A stretch of DNA of 64,000 nucleotides, taken from contig NZ_FTPP01000002.1 in assembly GCF_900156345.1 (NCBI RefSeq), forward strand, positions 682,001-746,000. The letters run 5' to 3'. The translations under genes were made by a program, and so were the position numbers. The DNA is from Pontibacter indicus (lineage in GTDB: Bacteria; Bacteroidota; Bacteroidia; Cytophagales; Hymenobacteraceae). Positions 1 to 8,098 of the stretch are shown here, piece after piece. Numbering within the stretch: the first letter of the stretch is position 1; every line of letters begins with the position of its first letter. The notes beneath the pieces are model-generated. The model saw nothing but the letters and a program-made list of their open reading frames with translations. It was not told the DNA's origin and did no database searches.

Positions 1-51
1 CTCCAGTAGTTTCTCCCGCAGCCGGCTTATTTCTTCATCAATGTGTAGCAT
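1..51 (-). CDS. phoU: Phosphate signalling protein PhoU, N-terminal fragment
   Basis: Only the first 17 codons are inside the window; the gene runs off the left edge. The reading MLHIDEEISRLREKLLE begins at an ATG 60 bp downstream of the pstB stop and matches the usual amphipathic N-terminus of PhoU. PhoU is known to couple the Pst transporter to the PhoR/PhoB two-component system and to restrain phosphate uptake. Its place as the last gene after pstB is the standard order. The identification rests on a short stretch plus context. Confidence 0.75.
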   Translation of the reverse strand, partial: MLHIDEEISRLREKLLE

Positions 52-111
52 TCGTATGTCTTTGTTTGAGTGAGACTAAATTTCTATACGTGAATCGGCG
101 GTGAGCATCCC

Positions 112-876
112 TTAACCGAAACGGCCCGTGATGTAGTTTTGCGTGCGCTCGTTTTTAGGGCTCGTAAACATGGTTTTGGTTTTGGAATACTCCACCAGCT
201 CACCCATGTAGAAGAAGGCGGTGTGGTCACTTACGCGACCGGCCTGCTGCATGTTGTGCGTCACAATAATGATGGTGTAGTACTGCTTCAGCTCATGAAT
301 CAAGTCCTCAATTTTAGCCGTTGAGATGGGGTCTAGAGCCGAGGTGGGTTCGTCCATCAGGATCACCGACGGCGAGATGGCCAGCGCGCGGGCAATGCAG
401 AGGCGCTGCTGTTGTCCACCGGAAAGGGCCAGCGCCGATTTGTCCAGCTTGTCTTTCACCTCGTCCCAAAGGGCCGTCTGGCGCAGCGACTTCTCACAAG
501 TCTCCCGCAACAGTTTCTTGTCCTTTATACCTTGTATTTTAAGGCCGTAGACTACGTTCTCGAAAATTGTTTTGGGGAAAGGGTTCGGTTTCTGGAACAC
601 CATGCCCACCTCTTTGCGTAGTTCGTCTACCCGTACGTTACTGGCGTAAATATCGCGGTTGTCCAACAAAATCTGCCCTTGCACGCGGAAACCGTCGATG
701 TAGTCGTTCATGCGGTTAAGGGTACGCAAAAACGTGGACTTGCCGCAGCCTGAAGGACCGATAAAGGCTGTCACAGCCTTTTCTTCCATGGCGATGTTGA
801 TGTTTTTAAGCGCATGAAAATCGCCGTAATAGGCATCGAGGTTAATAGCCTCTAACTTGTGTTGTCTTTTGGTCAT
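112..876 (-). CDS. pstB: Phosphate ABC transporter ATP-binding protein PstB
   Basis: This is the ATPase that powers phosphate import through PstA/PstC at the inner membrane. The 254 aa length is typical. Walker [10 protein letters not shown] lies at residues 40-48, the Q-loop glutamine at about 95, the signature LSGGQQQR at 151-158, Walker B VILMDEP at 171-177, and an H-loop VTH near 205. All catalytic residues are present. The gene starts 10 bp after pstA ends and so is co-transcribed with it. Confidence 0.97.
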   Translation of the reverse strand: MTKRQHKLEAINLDAYYGDFHALKNINIAMEEKAVTAFIGPSGCGKSTFLRTLNRMNDYIDGFRVQGQILLDNRDIYASNVRVDELRKEVGMVFQKPNPFPKTIFENVVYGLKIQGIKDKKLLRETCEKSLRQTALWDEVKDKLDKSALALSGGQQQRLCIARALAISPSVILMDEPTSALDPISTAKIEDLIHELKQYYTIIIVTHNMQQAGRVSDHTAFFYMGELVEYSKTKTMFTSPKNERTQNYITGRFG

Positions 877-886
877 GGGTGAAAAC

Positions 887-1744
887 TTACCATTTTATTT
901 TCTTTTGCTGACGGTTACGCAGGTATACCGCAATGCCGTTAAGCAAGAAGGTAATCAGTAACAGGATAATAATGGCTGCCGCCGCATTGGTCAGGAAGGC
1001 TGCCTGTGGACGCGAGGTCCAGTTAAAGATCTGGATCGGCAGCACCGTAAACTCGTCCATCGGCGACTTCGGCACAAAAGGCACATAAGCCAGCGCCCCG
1101 ATCACGATCAGCGGAGCTGCCTCGCCTACTGCCCTGGAAAGCGCCAGGATTACACCCGTCAGGATACCCCCAAACGAGGCGGGCAGCACCTGGTGCCACA
1201 CCGTCTGCCATTTAGAGGCGCCTAGCGCAAACGAACCGTCGCGGATGGTGCGGGGCACCGCCTTGATGGCTTCGCGCGTGGTCACAATCACGATAGGCAG
1301 GATAAGGAGCGAAAGCGTAAGCGCACCAACCAGCAAAACCGGCCCCAGATACATGAAACGCACAAAAAGCTCCAGACCCAGCAAACCATAAATAATGGAC
1401 GGCACACCAGCCAGGTTGGCAATGTTAATCTCTAGGAAATCCGCGAGCTTCGTCTTTTTCGCGTACTCCTCCAGGTATACGCCGGCGGCTATACCTAGCG
1501 GGAAGGCAATCAGGGCGGAAAGCACCAGAATCCAGAGCGTACCGGTCCAAGCGGTGAGTATACCTGCCCGGGCAGCCCGGCGCGAAGGCAAACTGGTCAG
1601 GAAGTCCCAGTCAATGCGGCGAACACCTTCAATAACGATATCAACCAGGAAGATGGCCAGCACCACCAGCCCGATGAAGGTACAGAAAATGCCGAACACC
1701 TGAAAGGCCTTGTCTTTGAGGCGGTTTTTTTCGGAGTTAGTCAT
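887..1744 (-). CDS. pstA: Phosphate ABC transporter permease PstA
   Basis: This 285 aa inner-membrane permease has about six hydrophobic segments. It carries the BPD-type EAA-like loop (the [16 protein letters not shown] region, about residues 175-190), which contacts PstB. A longer N-terminal cytoplasmic stretch precedes the first transmembrane helix. The start ATG lies inside the end of pstC (8 bp overlap), which points to translational coupling. PstA and PstC together form the phosphate channel. Confidence 0.96.
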   Translation of the reverse strand: MTNSEKNRLKDKAFQVFGIFCTFIGLVVLAIFLVDIVIEGVRRIDWDFLTSLPSRRAARAGILTAWTGTLWILVLSALIAFPLGIAAGVYLEEYAKKTKLADFLEINIANLAGVPSIIYGLLGLELFVRFMYLGPVLLVGALTLSLLILPIVIVTTREAIKAVPRTIRDGSFALGASKWQTVWHQVLPASFGGILTGVILALSRAVGEAAPLIVIGALAYVPFVPKSPMDEFTVLPIQIFNWTSRPQAAFLTNAAAAIIILLLITFLLNGIAVYLRNRQQKKIKW

Positions 1745-2612
1745 ACTTTTCCTGATATTTCTTTTTAATCCAGAAGCTGAGGTTGTTCAGCAGGAACGTG
1801 AACACAAACAGCGTCATACCTGCCGCGAAAATGGTGCGGTACTCGAGCGAGCCGTGCGGCACGTCGCCCATGCTCACCTGCACAATGTAGGTGGTGATCG
1901 TCTCGATCGGCACCAGCGGGTTGAGCGTAAGACGCGGCTGCTGACCTGCGGCGATGGCCACGATCATGGTTTCACCCACTGCTCTTGAAATAGCCAGGAT
2001 CACCGACACCAGTATACCCGACGAAGCAGCAGGTACCATCACTCCGAATGCGGTCTGCAGTCGGGTGGAGCCCATGCCGTAGGCAGCCTCGCGCAATGAG
2101 CGGGGCACGGCGCTGATGGCGTCTTCGCTCAATGAGGAGATCATTGGAATGATCATCACGCCCATCACGATGCCGGCCGACAGTGCGTTGAAGCCCGCCA
2201 GCCCAGGTATAAACGATTGCAGGAAAGGCGTCACCACCGTCAGGGCGAAGAAGCCATACACCACCGTAGGTATAGTGGCCAGTACCTCCAGCAGTGGTTT
2301 AATGATGGTTTTGAAACGGGCATGGGCATACTCGTTCAGGTAAATGGCGATGGTGAGCCCGATGGGCAGCGCCACCGCAATGGCTATGGCCGTAGTCAGG
2401 AAGGTGCCCGCCACAAGGGGCAGAATGCCGAACTTCTTCTCGGCAAAAAGCGGTGTCCATTCCTTCTCCGTCAGGAAGCGCACAATGGACACTTCACTGA
2501 AAAACTGGACTGACTCCGACAGCAACACCCAGATGATACTGATCGTGATCAGTACCGTGATGGCGGCCGACAGCCACAGCAAGCCTTCTATGATTCTCTC
2601 CTGTACTCTCAA
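1737..2612 (-). CDS. pstC: Phosphate ABC transporter permease PstC
   Basis: This 291 aa polytopic inner-membrane protein is the second Pst permease. It shows the transmembrane pattern and the conserved loop around PRSLREAAYGMGSTRLQ (about residues 170-186) that docks on the ATPase. The first helix begins almost at the N-terminus. It follows pstS after a 73 bp gap that contains a strong hairpin, and its last 8 bp overlap pstA. The gene order S-C-A-B-U supports the call. Confidence 0.96.
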   Translation of the reverse strand: MRVQERIIEGLLWLSAAITVLITISIIWVLLSESVQFFSEVSIVRFLTEKEWTPLFAEKKFGILPLVAGTFLTTAIAIAVALPIGLTIAIYLNEYAHARFKTIIKPLLEVLATIPTVVYGFFALTVVTPFLQSFIPGLAGFNALSAGIVMGVMIIPMISSLSEDAISAVPRSLREAAYGMGSTRLQTAFGVMVPAASSGILVSVILAISRAVGETMIVAIAAGQQPRLTLNPLVPIETITTYIVQVSMGDVPHGSLEYRTIFAAGMTLFVFTFLLNNLSFWIKKKYQEKYD

Positions 2613-2629
2613 GGTGCTTTTTGATTGAA

Positions 2630-2669
2630 GCGCAGGTATAGCCTTCGTCTCCGTTGGCTATACCTGCGC
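2630..2669 (-). promoter_or_regulatory. Perfect 14-bp hairpin between pstS and pstC
   Basis: GCGCAGGTATAGCC (2630-2643) is perfectly inverted at 2656-2669 with a 12 nt loop. No T-run follows in the minus direction, so it looks like a processing or attenuation hairpin rather than a full terminator. Such an element could let the binding protein be made in excess over the permeases; that role is inferred. Both arms are built from the genome's iterated GGTATA motif. Confidence 0.6.
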
Positions 2670-2685
2670 AGGTTGATTCAGGATG

Positions 2686-3666
2686 TTATTGTTGATTGGC
2701 CGTAGCGGCACCGGTGGCAAATTGCTCGAACTTCTGCTTTTGCTCGTTGTACACGTTGTCAGGCAGGGCAATGTAGCCTACTTCCTGCGCCAGCTCACCT
2801 GCGTTTTCGAGGTAATAGTTGATAAAGTCCACTACTTCTGGTCTGGCCACCGCCTTGGAGCTCACATACAGGAACAGCGCGCGCGAAAGTGGAGCGTAAG
2901 AACCATCCTTCACCGTTTCCAGCGATGGCAGAACAGGGCCAGCGCCGTTGTCTACAGGTATAGCCTTGAGCTTGCTCTTGTTCTCTTCGTAGTAAGCGTA
3001 CCCGAAAAAGCCGAGGGCCAGCGGGTCGGTAGACACGCCCTGTACCAGCACGTTGTCGTCTTCGCTGGCGGTATAGTCGCCGCGGCTCGAGTGGCTCTTG
3101 CCTACAATGGCTTCGGTGAAGTAGTCGTATGTGCCGGACTCCACGCCCGCGCCGTACAGGTGGATCTCTTTGTCAGGCCACTCCGGACGGATCTGGTTCC
3201 AGCGCGTGATGGTACCCTGTGCTTCAGGCTCCCACATTTTCTTCAGCTCCGCCACTGTGATGTCTTTTGCCCAGTCATTGGAAGGGTGCACCACCACGGT
3301 CAGGCCGTCGTAGGCCACCGAAAGCTGCACATAGGAGATGCCGTTTTCCTTTGCCGTCGCAGCTTCCGATTCGTTGATGGAGCGGGAGGCGTTTACGATG
3401 TCGATTTCGCCGCGGGAGAATTTCTTCATGCCGCCGCCTGTGCCCGACACGCCCACGGTAACTTTCACGTCCGGAGCTTCGGCGCGGTACTCTTCGGCCA
3501 CGGCTTCCGTCACAGGGTATACCGTAGAGGAGCCGTCAATCGAAATGGAACCGGAGATGTCGTTGCCGCCTTCCTGGTTATTGCCGCCGCACGATGTGAA
3601 AGCAAGCGAAGCACCCAATACGATGGCCGCACTCAGTTTAAATCGGGAAAAGCTAAGATTTAGCAT
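2686..3666 (-). CDS. pstS: Phosphate-binding lipoprotein PstS
   Basis: This 326 aa periplasmic phosphate receptor feeds the PstCAB importer. A lipoprotein signal ends in LAFTSC with Cys26 as the lipidation site. The phosphate-binding loop DGSSTVYP lies at 44-51, followed by [20 protein letters not shown] and [10 protein letters not shown], which are typical PstS contact regions. It lies 97 bp downstream of a porin gene. I see no phosphate-box array directly in front of it, so it is probably expressed by read-through from the porin promoter. Confidence 0.96.
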   Translation of the reverse strand: MLNLSFSRFKLSAAIVLGASLAFTSCGGNNQEGGNDISGSISIDGSSTVYPVTEAVAEEYRAEAPDVKVTVGVSGTGGGMKKFSRGEIDIVNASRSINESEAATAKENGISYVQLSVAYDGLTVVVHPSNDWAKDITVAELKKMWEPEAQGTITRWNQIRPEWPDKEIHLYGAGVESGTYDYFTEAIVGKSHSSRGDYTASEDDNVLVQGVSTDPLALGFFGYAYYEENKSKLKAIPVDNGAGPVLPSLETVKDGSYAPLSRALFLYVSSKAVARPEVVDFINYYLENAGELAQEVGYIALPDNVYNEQKQKFEQFATGAATANQQ

Positions 3667-3763
3667 ACAAGTTGATTTTAGGATGTATAAGTTTTTGTTA
3701 TGTCTAGTCTGTTTTTGCTCAATAGTTAAGCGGGTGTACTTGTTTGGTAATCAGTTGGTTTTT

Positions 3764-4951
3764 CTACAAGGCCAATTCCATCTGTAATCTAAACTGGGTA
3801 CGATCCTCACGGTTCGCCTCCTGTATCAGCGTCACGTCGCTTTGCACTTTCAGTGAGTGCCCCACGATGTATTTTGATACGCCCAGGGTATACTGGTCCT
3901 GCTGGCGTATACCTGTCACGGCTGTCGGGTTGAAGTCGGTATAGCGGCCGGCTACTTCCCAGTTGCTCGGCAGCAGGTAGCCTGCCTGCAGGTTCAGGGC
4001 CGTGCCCGTCACGAAGGTTTCCGTCACGTCGCCCAGCTCGTCGCGCAGCACCACCGGCCCGTCGGGGGCTTTACGGTCGGCATACTCGCCCATGGCCGAA
4101 AAGCCGCGGTACTTGAACATGGCATCCACGAACCAGGTGCGCAGGCTGCGCCTTTCGGTCAGGAAGTCGCCGAGCTGCCCTTGGGCGCGTGCCGTGTTGC
4201 TGTTGTAGTCGAAGGAGGTAGCCAGCGCAAGTTTCGGTGTTTGCTCGCGCTCCATGTCGCTGCCTACATAATCGCCGTCGCCTTCAAATGCCCCAAAAGG
4301 CAGTATCTCAAAACGCCCTGTGTAATCGTAGCCGCCTGTATTGTTCACGGTAATGTCGCGACCTTCGCCCATCGAAATGGAGCCGATCTCCCGTAGCACC
4401 ACCGGACCTAACTGATGCTCGTGCCGCAACTGCAGACCTGCATCGCGGTCGAGGTTGAAGCGGGAGTTGAGCAGGCTGCGGTCTACGAACTGGAGTTTCT
4501 GCGACGATACCACACGCTCGCGGTTGCCCGGTAGTTTGGTCTGGCCTACCCACAGTTGCAGGTTCGGAGTGAGGTGCCACTTGGCCACCGCGTCGAGGAT
4601 GATGTTGTCGGCGTTGTTGGTCAGGTCGGGCACGTCGCTGCCAATGTCGCTGTTGCTCAGGCCGAACTCAATCTTATATTCCAGTTTTGGAGAAAAGGCA
4701 AAGCCGTCGAACTTCAGGCGTGCGCGGCGAATCAGGAAGCGGTCGTCCCAGTTGCCGGTGGTGGGTGTGTTGCCGCCTTGGTAAAGCAGCTGAAAGCGGG
4801 TGCTGAATTTGAGGCTAAAAGAGGAGTCAGCGGCCACGAACTGAAGCCCTTTGCCAAACTTGCTTTCGTTCACGGTCTGGGCCTGCGTGCTGTAGGTATA
4901 GAGAAGGCTAGACAAGAGCACCAAAAGGACTCCTTTGAGGTTATGGTTCAC
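3764..4951 (-). CDS. Phosphate-selective porin (OprO/OprP family)
   Basis: This 395 aa outer-membrane beta-barrel has a signal peptide ending near QAQ (residue 25) and a C-terminal strand ending LQMELAL. The RFLIRRARLKFDG stretch and the alternating aromatic strands fit the OprO/OprP porin family, which forms anion channels in the outer membrane. It is the promoter-proximal gene of the apparent porin-pstSCAB-phoU operon and has its own phosphate-box promoter about 150 bp upstream. Function is inferred from family and context. Confidence 0.85.
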   Translation of the reverse strand: MNHNLKGVLLVLLSSLLYTYSTQAQTVNESKFGKGLQFVAADSSFSLKFSTRFQLLYQGGNTPTTGNWDDRFLIRRARLKFDGFAFSPKLEYKIEFGLSNSDIGSDVPDLTNNADNIILDAVAKWHLTPNLQLWVGQTKLPGNRERVVSSQKLQFVDRSLLNSRFNLDRDAGLQLRHEHQLGPVVLREIGSISMGEGRDITVNNTGGYDYTGRFEILPFGAFEGDGDYVGSDMEREQTPKLALATSFDYNSNTARAQGQLGDFLTERRSLRTWFVDAMFKYRGFSAMGEYADRKAPDGPVVLRDELGDVTETFVTGTALNLQAGYLLPSNWEVAGRYTDFNPTAVTGIRQQDQYTLGVSKYIVGHSLKVQSDVTLIQEANREDRTQFRLQMELAL

Positions 4952-5103
4952 GAGCTGTATTAGTTAAGGGTAAGAATTAGCTAATGCCATGCTGTTAGTT
5001 TCTTTACTAAGAGCGCAGTGGTCTAAGTCGCGCACTTCTTTGTGTGTTTCAGAATTCATGCGATGGTTAGTCAGGCCATTGGTGCTGTTTCTGATTCACG
5101 GTA

Positions 5104-5158
5104 CAAAATAACCGCTTTCATATTACCTGAAGATTACGGCCATGTTACCGTTATGTTA
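5104..5158 (-). promoter_or_regulatory. Phosphate-box promoter of the porin-pst operon
   Basis: On the minus strand the 5-mers TAACA, TAACA, TAATC and TAATA occur at exact 11-bp spacing (plus-strand positions 5154, 5143, 5132, 5121). Nine bases after the last unit comes TTATTTTG (5104-5111), a one-mismatch Bacteroidota -7 element (consensus TAnnTTTG). An 11-bp direct-repeat array abutting the core promoter is the known layout of PhoB-activated promoters. The same geometry recurs three more times in this window. Confidence 0.8.
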
Positions 5159-5190
5159 AGAGTTAAGGCTTTTTGAAAGAAAGGGGAACC

Positions 5191-5224
5191 AAAACAGCCG
5201 CTGGCTTCGGAGAACCAACGGCTG
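5191..5224 (-). terminator. Rho-independent terminator after the second porin
   Basis: CAGCCGTTGG pairs with CCAGCGGCTG (one G-U pair) across a 10 nt loop and is followed on the minus strand by TTTTGGTTCC. It lies 24 bp past the stop codon of the porin at 5248. Confidence 0.75.
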
Positions 5225-5247
5225 CATCATTAAGGTATGGCGGTTGC

Positions 5248-6537
5248 CTAAAAGTTAAACTGTGCCTGTAGCCGGAGGCGGTTGCCATACTGTCTGTTGT
5301 CGAAGTTCTGGGCGTTGCGAATGGTGCGGTCGCCGATGCTGTAGTCGGCTGTCAGCTCTACGCTCTTGTGCACCAGCCACTCCACACCGATCTCCGTCTC
5401 GTACACGCTGTAGCCGGGGGCGTCGCGCTCATGCTTCTTGCCGCCTTCGTAGTGCTGTACCTTTACGAAAGGTATAAGCACCTGCGAGCCGACCTCTTTG
5501 CGGTACATGGCCTGCGCATACCCACCGTGCAGGTTCTGCACTTCAATGGCGTTGCTTTCTAGGTTAAATTCCGGTCCGCGGCCTACGTTGTACTCCGCCT
5601 GAAATCCGAAGGGCTGCGGGTATACCACCACAGAGGCCGCTAGACGCTGGTCGTCAAAACCGTCTTTCAGATACTTCTCTTCTATACCTACACCCGACGA
5701 AACCTGGTCCGGCGTCACGACATACTTACCGGTATAAGCCTGTATACCTGGCTCTATGATCTGCTTGCCGCCCACGAGCAAGGGGTAGGAGAGACGCGCC
5801 ACAACGTGCTGTGTACTGTTTACCTCCGGCTTGTTCGCCGTCTGGCCGTTGTAGATACCGATGCCGAACACACCGTAGTTGCCTGTGCCTTTCAGGCCGG
5901 CGTCTGTCAGTAGCTTGAAGCGCTCCTGAATGGCCTCCGGCGTCCAGTAAAAGAAGATGCCAAGGTCACGTTCGTTGGCAATGGCGCTGTTCAGGGCGTC
6001 GTTCCGGTCCAGGGCCAGGCGGTTGCTGCTCGACTGCAGGTTCTCAAAACCATAAGGGATCTTGCTCTGGCCTACCCGGAAACGGTATACCTTGTTTTTG
6101 TCGAGCGACACATCGAAATAAGCGTCGCGGAGCTGGAAGAAGTGTAGGGTGTTGGAAGAGGCCGAAGAGGCGAAATCTGGCTGGATGTAGATATAGAGTC
6201 GGTCGCTCACGTCGCCGCTGAAGATCAGGCGGCCGCGGCGCAGGAACAGGCCGCCGCCATCACCGAGGGATTTGTCGCACTGATCGCACTTGAGGTTGGG
6301 GTTGGTTTCGAGGAGGCGGTTGTAGCGCACCTGGGCGTAGCCGCGCAGCGAGATCCTGTCGTACCAGGCTTTCTTTTTTGGGGTTTCCTGCACCGCATTG
6401 GGAGCTGGCTGTTGCACCACGACCGGGGTCGCCTTTGCGGTGGAGTCTGTGGTTTGCGCCTTTGTTTCCTCTGAAAAGAAAAGGCCTGTCGCTAATCCTG
6501 CCACCAGGATTGCGCGCATAACTGTTTTAACCTTCAT
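5248..6537 (-). CDS. Second phosphate-selective porin (OprO/OprP-like)
   Basis: This 429 aa outer-membrane porin has a signal peptide ending near ETKAQ. A proline/valine-rich linker (about residues 37-55) precedes the barrel, which starts at SLRGYAQVRYNRLLE and ends with a C-terminal aromatic strand LRLQAQFNF. The LFLRRGRLIFSGDVSDR stretch is typical of this family. An unusual CDQC pair sits near residues 84-87, just before the conserved arginine strand. The gene is monocistronic: it has its own phosphate-box promoter and its own terminator. Substrate is inferred from context. Confidence 0.82.
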   Translation of the reverse strand: MKVKTVMRAILVAGLATGLFFSEETKAQTTDSTAKATPVVVQQPAPNAVQETPKKKAWYDRISLRGYAQVRYNRLLETNPNLKCDQCDKSLGDGGGLFLRRGRLIFSGDVSDRLYIYIQPDFASSASSNTLHFFQLRDAYFDVSLDKNKVYRFRVGQSKIPYGFENLQSSSNRLALDRNDALNSAIANERDLGIFFYWTPEAIQERFKLLTDAGLKGTGNYGVFGIGIYNGQTANKPEVNSTQHVVARLSYPLLVGGKQIIEPGIQAYTGKYVVTPDQVSSGVGIEEKYLKDGFDDQRLAASVVVYPQPFGFQAEYNVGRGPEFNLESNAIEVQNLHGGYAQAMYRKEVGSQVLIPFVKVQHYEGGKKHERDAPGYSVYETEIGVEWLVHKSVELTADYSIGDRTIRNAQNFDNRQYGNRLRLQAQFNF

Positions 6538-6672
6538 GCTTTGGGTGAGTTTGGTGTACTGACTGCCCTAGTCTGTTCCCGCCGCGGAGTCTACTCGCTT
6601 GAGGAGGGCAGCCGCCGAATCTGAAGAACAGCTAAGCTATTGATGCAGAGAGTTGCTTTGGATTCGACGCCA

Positions 6673-6727
6673 CAAAGGTCTTATGCCAATGTTACTCGTC
6701 TGTTATGCCTGTGTTAAGTTTATGTTA
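6673..6727 (-). promoter_or_regulatory. Phosphate-box promoter of the second porin
   Basis: TGTTA (TAACA on the coding strand) occurs four times at exact 11-bp intervals, at 6690, 6701, 6712 and 6723. Nine bases further on the minus strand is GACCTTTG (6673-6680), one mismatch from TAnnTTTG. This is the cleanest of the four arrays: all four units are identical. Confidence 0.85.
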
Positions 6728-6761
6728 CCAAACGCCGGGCAAGTATAAAGTCGCTTGCCAA

Positions 6762-6794
6762 GTATAGGTATAGGTATAGGTATAGGTATAGGTA
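6762..6794. repeat. Hexamer microsatellite (GTATAG)x5.5
   Basis: Five full and one partial tandem copies of GTATAG lie just upstream of the phosphate-box array. The unit is the same word that is dispersed through the whole window as AGGTATAG, so it may be a local slippage expansion of that motif. Confidence 0.95.
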
Positions 6795-6828
6795 TGTGCA
6801 CAGATAGCACCACCGGCAACTACCCAGC

Positions 6829-6870
6829 AAAAAAAGCGGGCTGCTACAGATTTGCATCCGCAGCAGCCCG
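6829..6870 (-). terminator. Terminator after the TonB receptor / lipoprotein pair
   Basis: On the minus strand CGGGCTGCT (6862-6870) pairs with AGCAGCCCG (6837-6845) and is followed by seven T residues. It lies 22 bp past the lipoprotein stop codon. Confidence 0.9.
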
Positions 6871-6891
6871 ACTCCCCCTTAAAAACTCTAC

Positions 6892-8028
6892 TTAGAACTT
6901 GTAGCCAGTCCAGCCAAATACTGTCGTGTTGGCACCAGTAATGGCGTCGTTCGACTTGATGTTGGCGTTGTCAGGGTTTTTCACTTCCTGGCCTTTCACG
7001 GTCATGCCACCGTTTTTGTATTCGATTACGGTTCCGGAGTTTCCGTTGCCCTTGCCGTCTGTCATATCGATCAGGTCTGTGGCAGAACCGCCTTTGATCA
7101 GGAGGTTAGAGATAGTGGCCTTGGCACCTCTGCGCACCTTTACGGCATCCTGCATTTCGAACGAAGATTCGTTTACGATCGTGATGTTCTTGAAGATGAA
7201 GTCAGACTGGTTCACGTCACCTGGTGTGTTGCCATCCAGGTTGCCGTCCAGTTCAGCGCCTCTAGGGTCAGCCTCTGTGCTGGTATAGCCGGCCTTCCAA
7301 ACACCGTAGGCGTTATCGAGTGTGCCCGACCAGCCCTGCGTTACGTCAAACATGTCGTCGTCAGAGTCCACTACCAGCAGGTTCTTTACATTTACCGTAC
7401 CGCCGAAGAACTCGATCGCGTCATCAGCACCATAAGGTATGTAAACGTTCTCGATCTTAGTGCCGCTTCCCACACCATTCAGTGTCAGTCCATTGTGCTC
7501 AATGTCGGCGGAGGATTTTGCGCCGGTATACTCCAGGATCAGGTATTCAATTGAACCTGAGTTATCGTTGTTATTGTCGCCACCGTAGATAACTGCCGGG
7601 TTCACTTCTGTGGTGCTGGTAGTCACTTTGCCTGCCGGGCCGGAAAGTTTTGCCTTGCCGTTGATGATCAAACCACCCCAGTCGCCCTGCGCCGGGCTGG
7701 CCGCTGCAGAAGTGATTCTTACCGGTTTATCAGCCGTGCCATTCACAAAGATCTGGCCGCCCTGCTCTACCAGGATGTACTTGTTAAAGCCTTTCTCTGC
7801 CTTGATCACGGTGCCTGCCGGTATTCTGAGTTTTCCTCCGTTCACGACAAGCAGCGAGCCTGTCAGTTTGTATTCAGTGCTTGCGTCAAGCGTTACATCG
7901 GTCGAAATATCGCCGCTCAGCTCTTTTGTGGCCGCAGGACCTGGTTCAGGGTTTGTCTCTTTGTCGTCGTCTTTGCATGAGAAGAGTCCCAGCGGAAGCA
8001 GTAACAGGTAAAGGAATGTCTTTTTCAT
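6892..8028 (-). CDS. Beta-helix-like surface lipoprotein, partner of the TonB receptor
   Basis: This 378 aa predicted lipoprotein has LFSC with Cys18 as the lipidation site, then an acidic DDDKETNPEPGP spacer. The spacer fits export to the outer-membrane surface in Bacteroidota (a +2 acidic patch). The body has repeated short hydrophobic turns such as SIEYLILEY, NVKNLLVVDSDDDMFD and ISNLLIKGG, suggesting a right-handed parallel beta-helix. I chose the ATG at 8028 because it directly starts the signal peptide. It follows the TonB receptor after 70 bp with no terminator between, so both should be made from the phosphate-box promoter at 10869-10923. Ligand unknown. Confidence 0.75.
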   Translation of the reverse strand: MKKTFLYLLLLPLGLFSCKDDDKETNPEPGPAATKELSGDISTDVTLDASTEYKLTGSLLVVNGGKLRIPAGTVIKAEKGFNKYILVEQGGQIFVNGTADKPVRITSAAASPAQGDWGGLIINGKAKLSGPAGKVTTSTTEVNPAVIYGGDNNNDNSGSIEYLILEYTGAKSSADIEHNGLTLNGVGSGTKIENVYIPYGADDAIEFFGGTVNVKNLLVVDSDDDMFDVTQGWSGTLDNAYGVWKAGYTSTEADPRGAELDGNLDGNTPGDVNQSDFIFKNITIVNESSFEMQDAVKVRRGAKATISNLLIKGGSATDLIDMTDGKGNGNSGTVIEYKNGGMTVKGQEVKNPDNANIKSNDAITGANTTVFGWTGYKF

Positions 8029-8098
8029 TTTTCTTAATTGTTTATTCAAATTTAGATTTGGAAGATCAACTGAATGTGACCGGAACATTATCGAATTG

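Larger units (their letters stand above)
4952..5247. other. Intergenic region between the two porin genes
   Basis: This 296 bp stretch has no credible ORF. It holds the phosphate-box promoter of the downstream porin (5104-5158), a leader of about 150 nt running down to 4952, and the terminator of the upstream porin (5191-5224). Confidence 0.7.
6538..6891. other. Intergenic region upstream of the second porin
   Basis: This 354 bp stretch has no gene. From left to right it holds a leader of about 130 nt for the porin, its phosphate-box promoter (6673-6727), a hexamer microsatellite (6762-6794), and the terminator of the lipoprotein gene (6829-6870). Confidence 0.7.

Noticed and set aside
2683..3663. 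326-codon plus-strand ORF opposite pstS
   Set aside because: Complete mirror of pstS codons; His/Val/Arg-rich without domain character. The same holds for the long antisense ORFs opposite the helicase (44371-45399) and the PHP phosphatase (62858-63517).
3667..3763. Phosphate box directly before pstS
   Set aside because: AGTTA and TGTTA units on the plus strand are 28 bp apart, not a multiple of 11; no -7 element follows.
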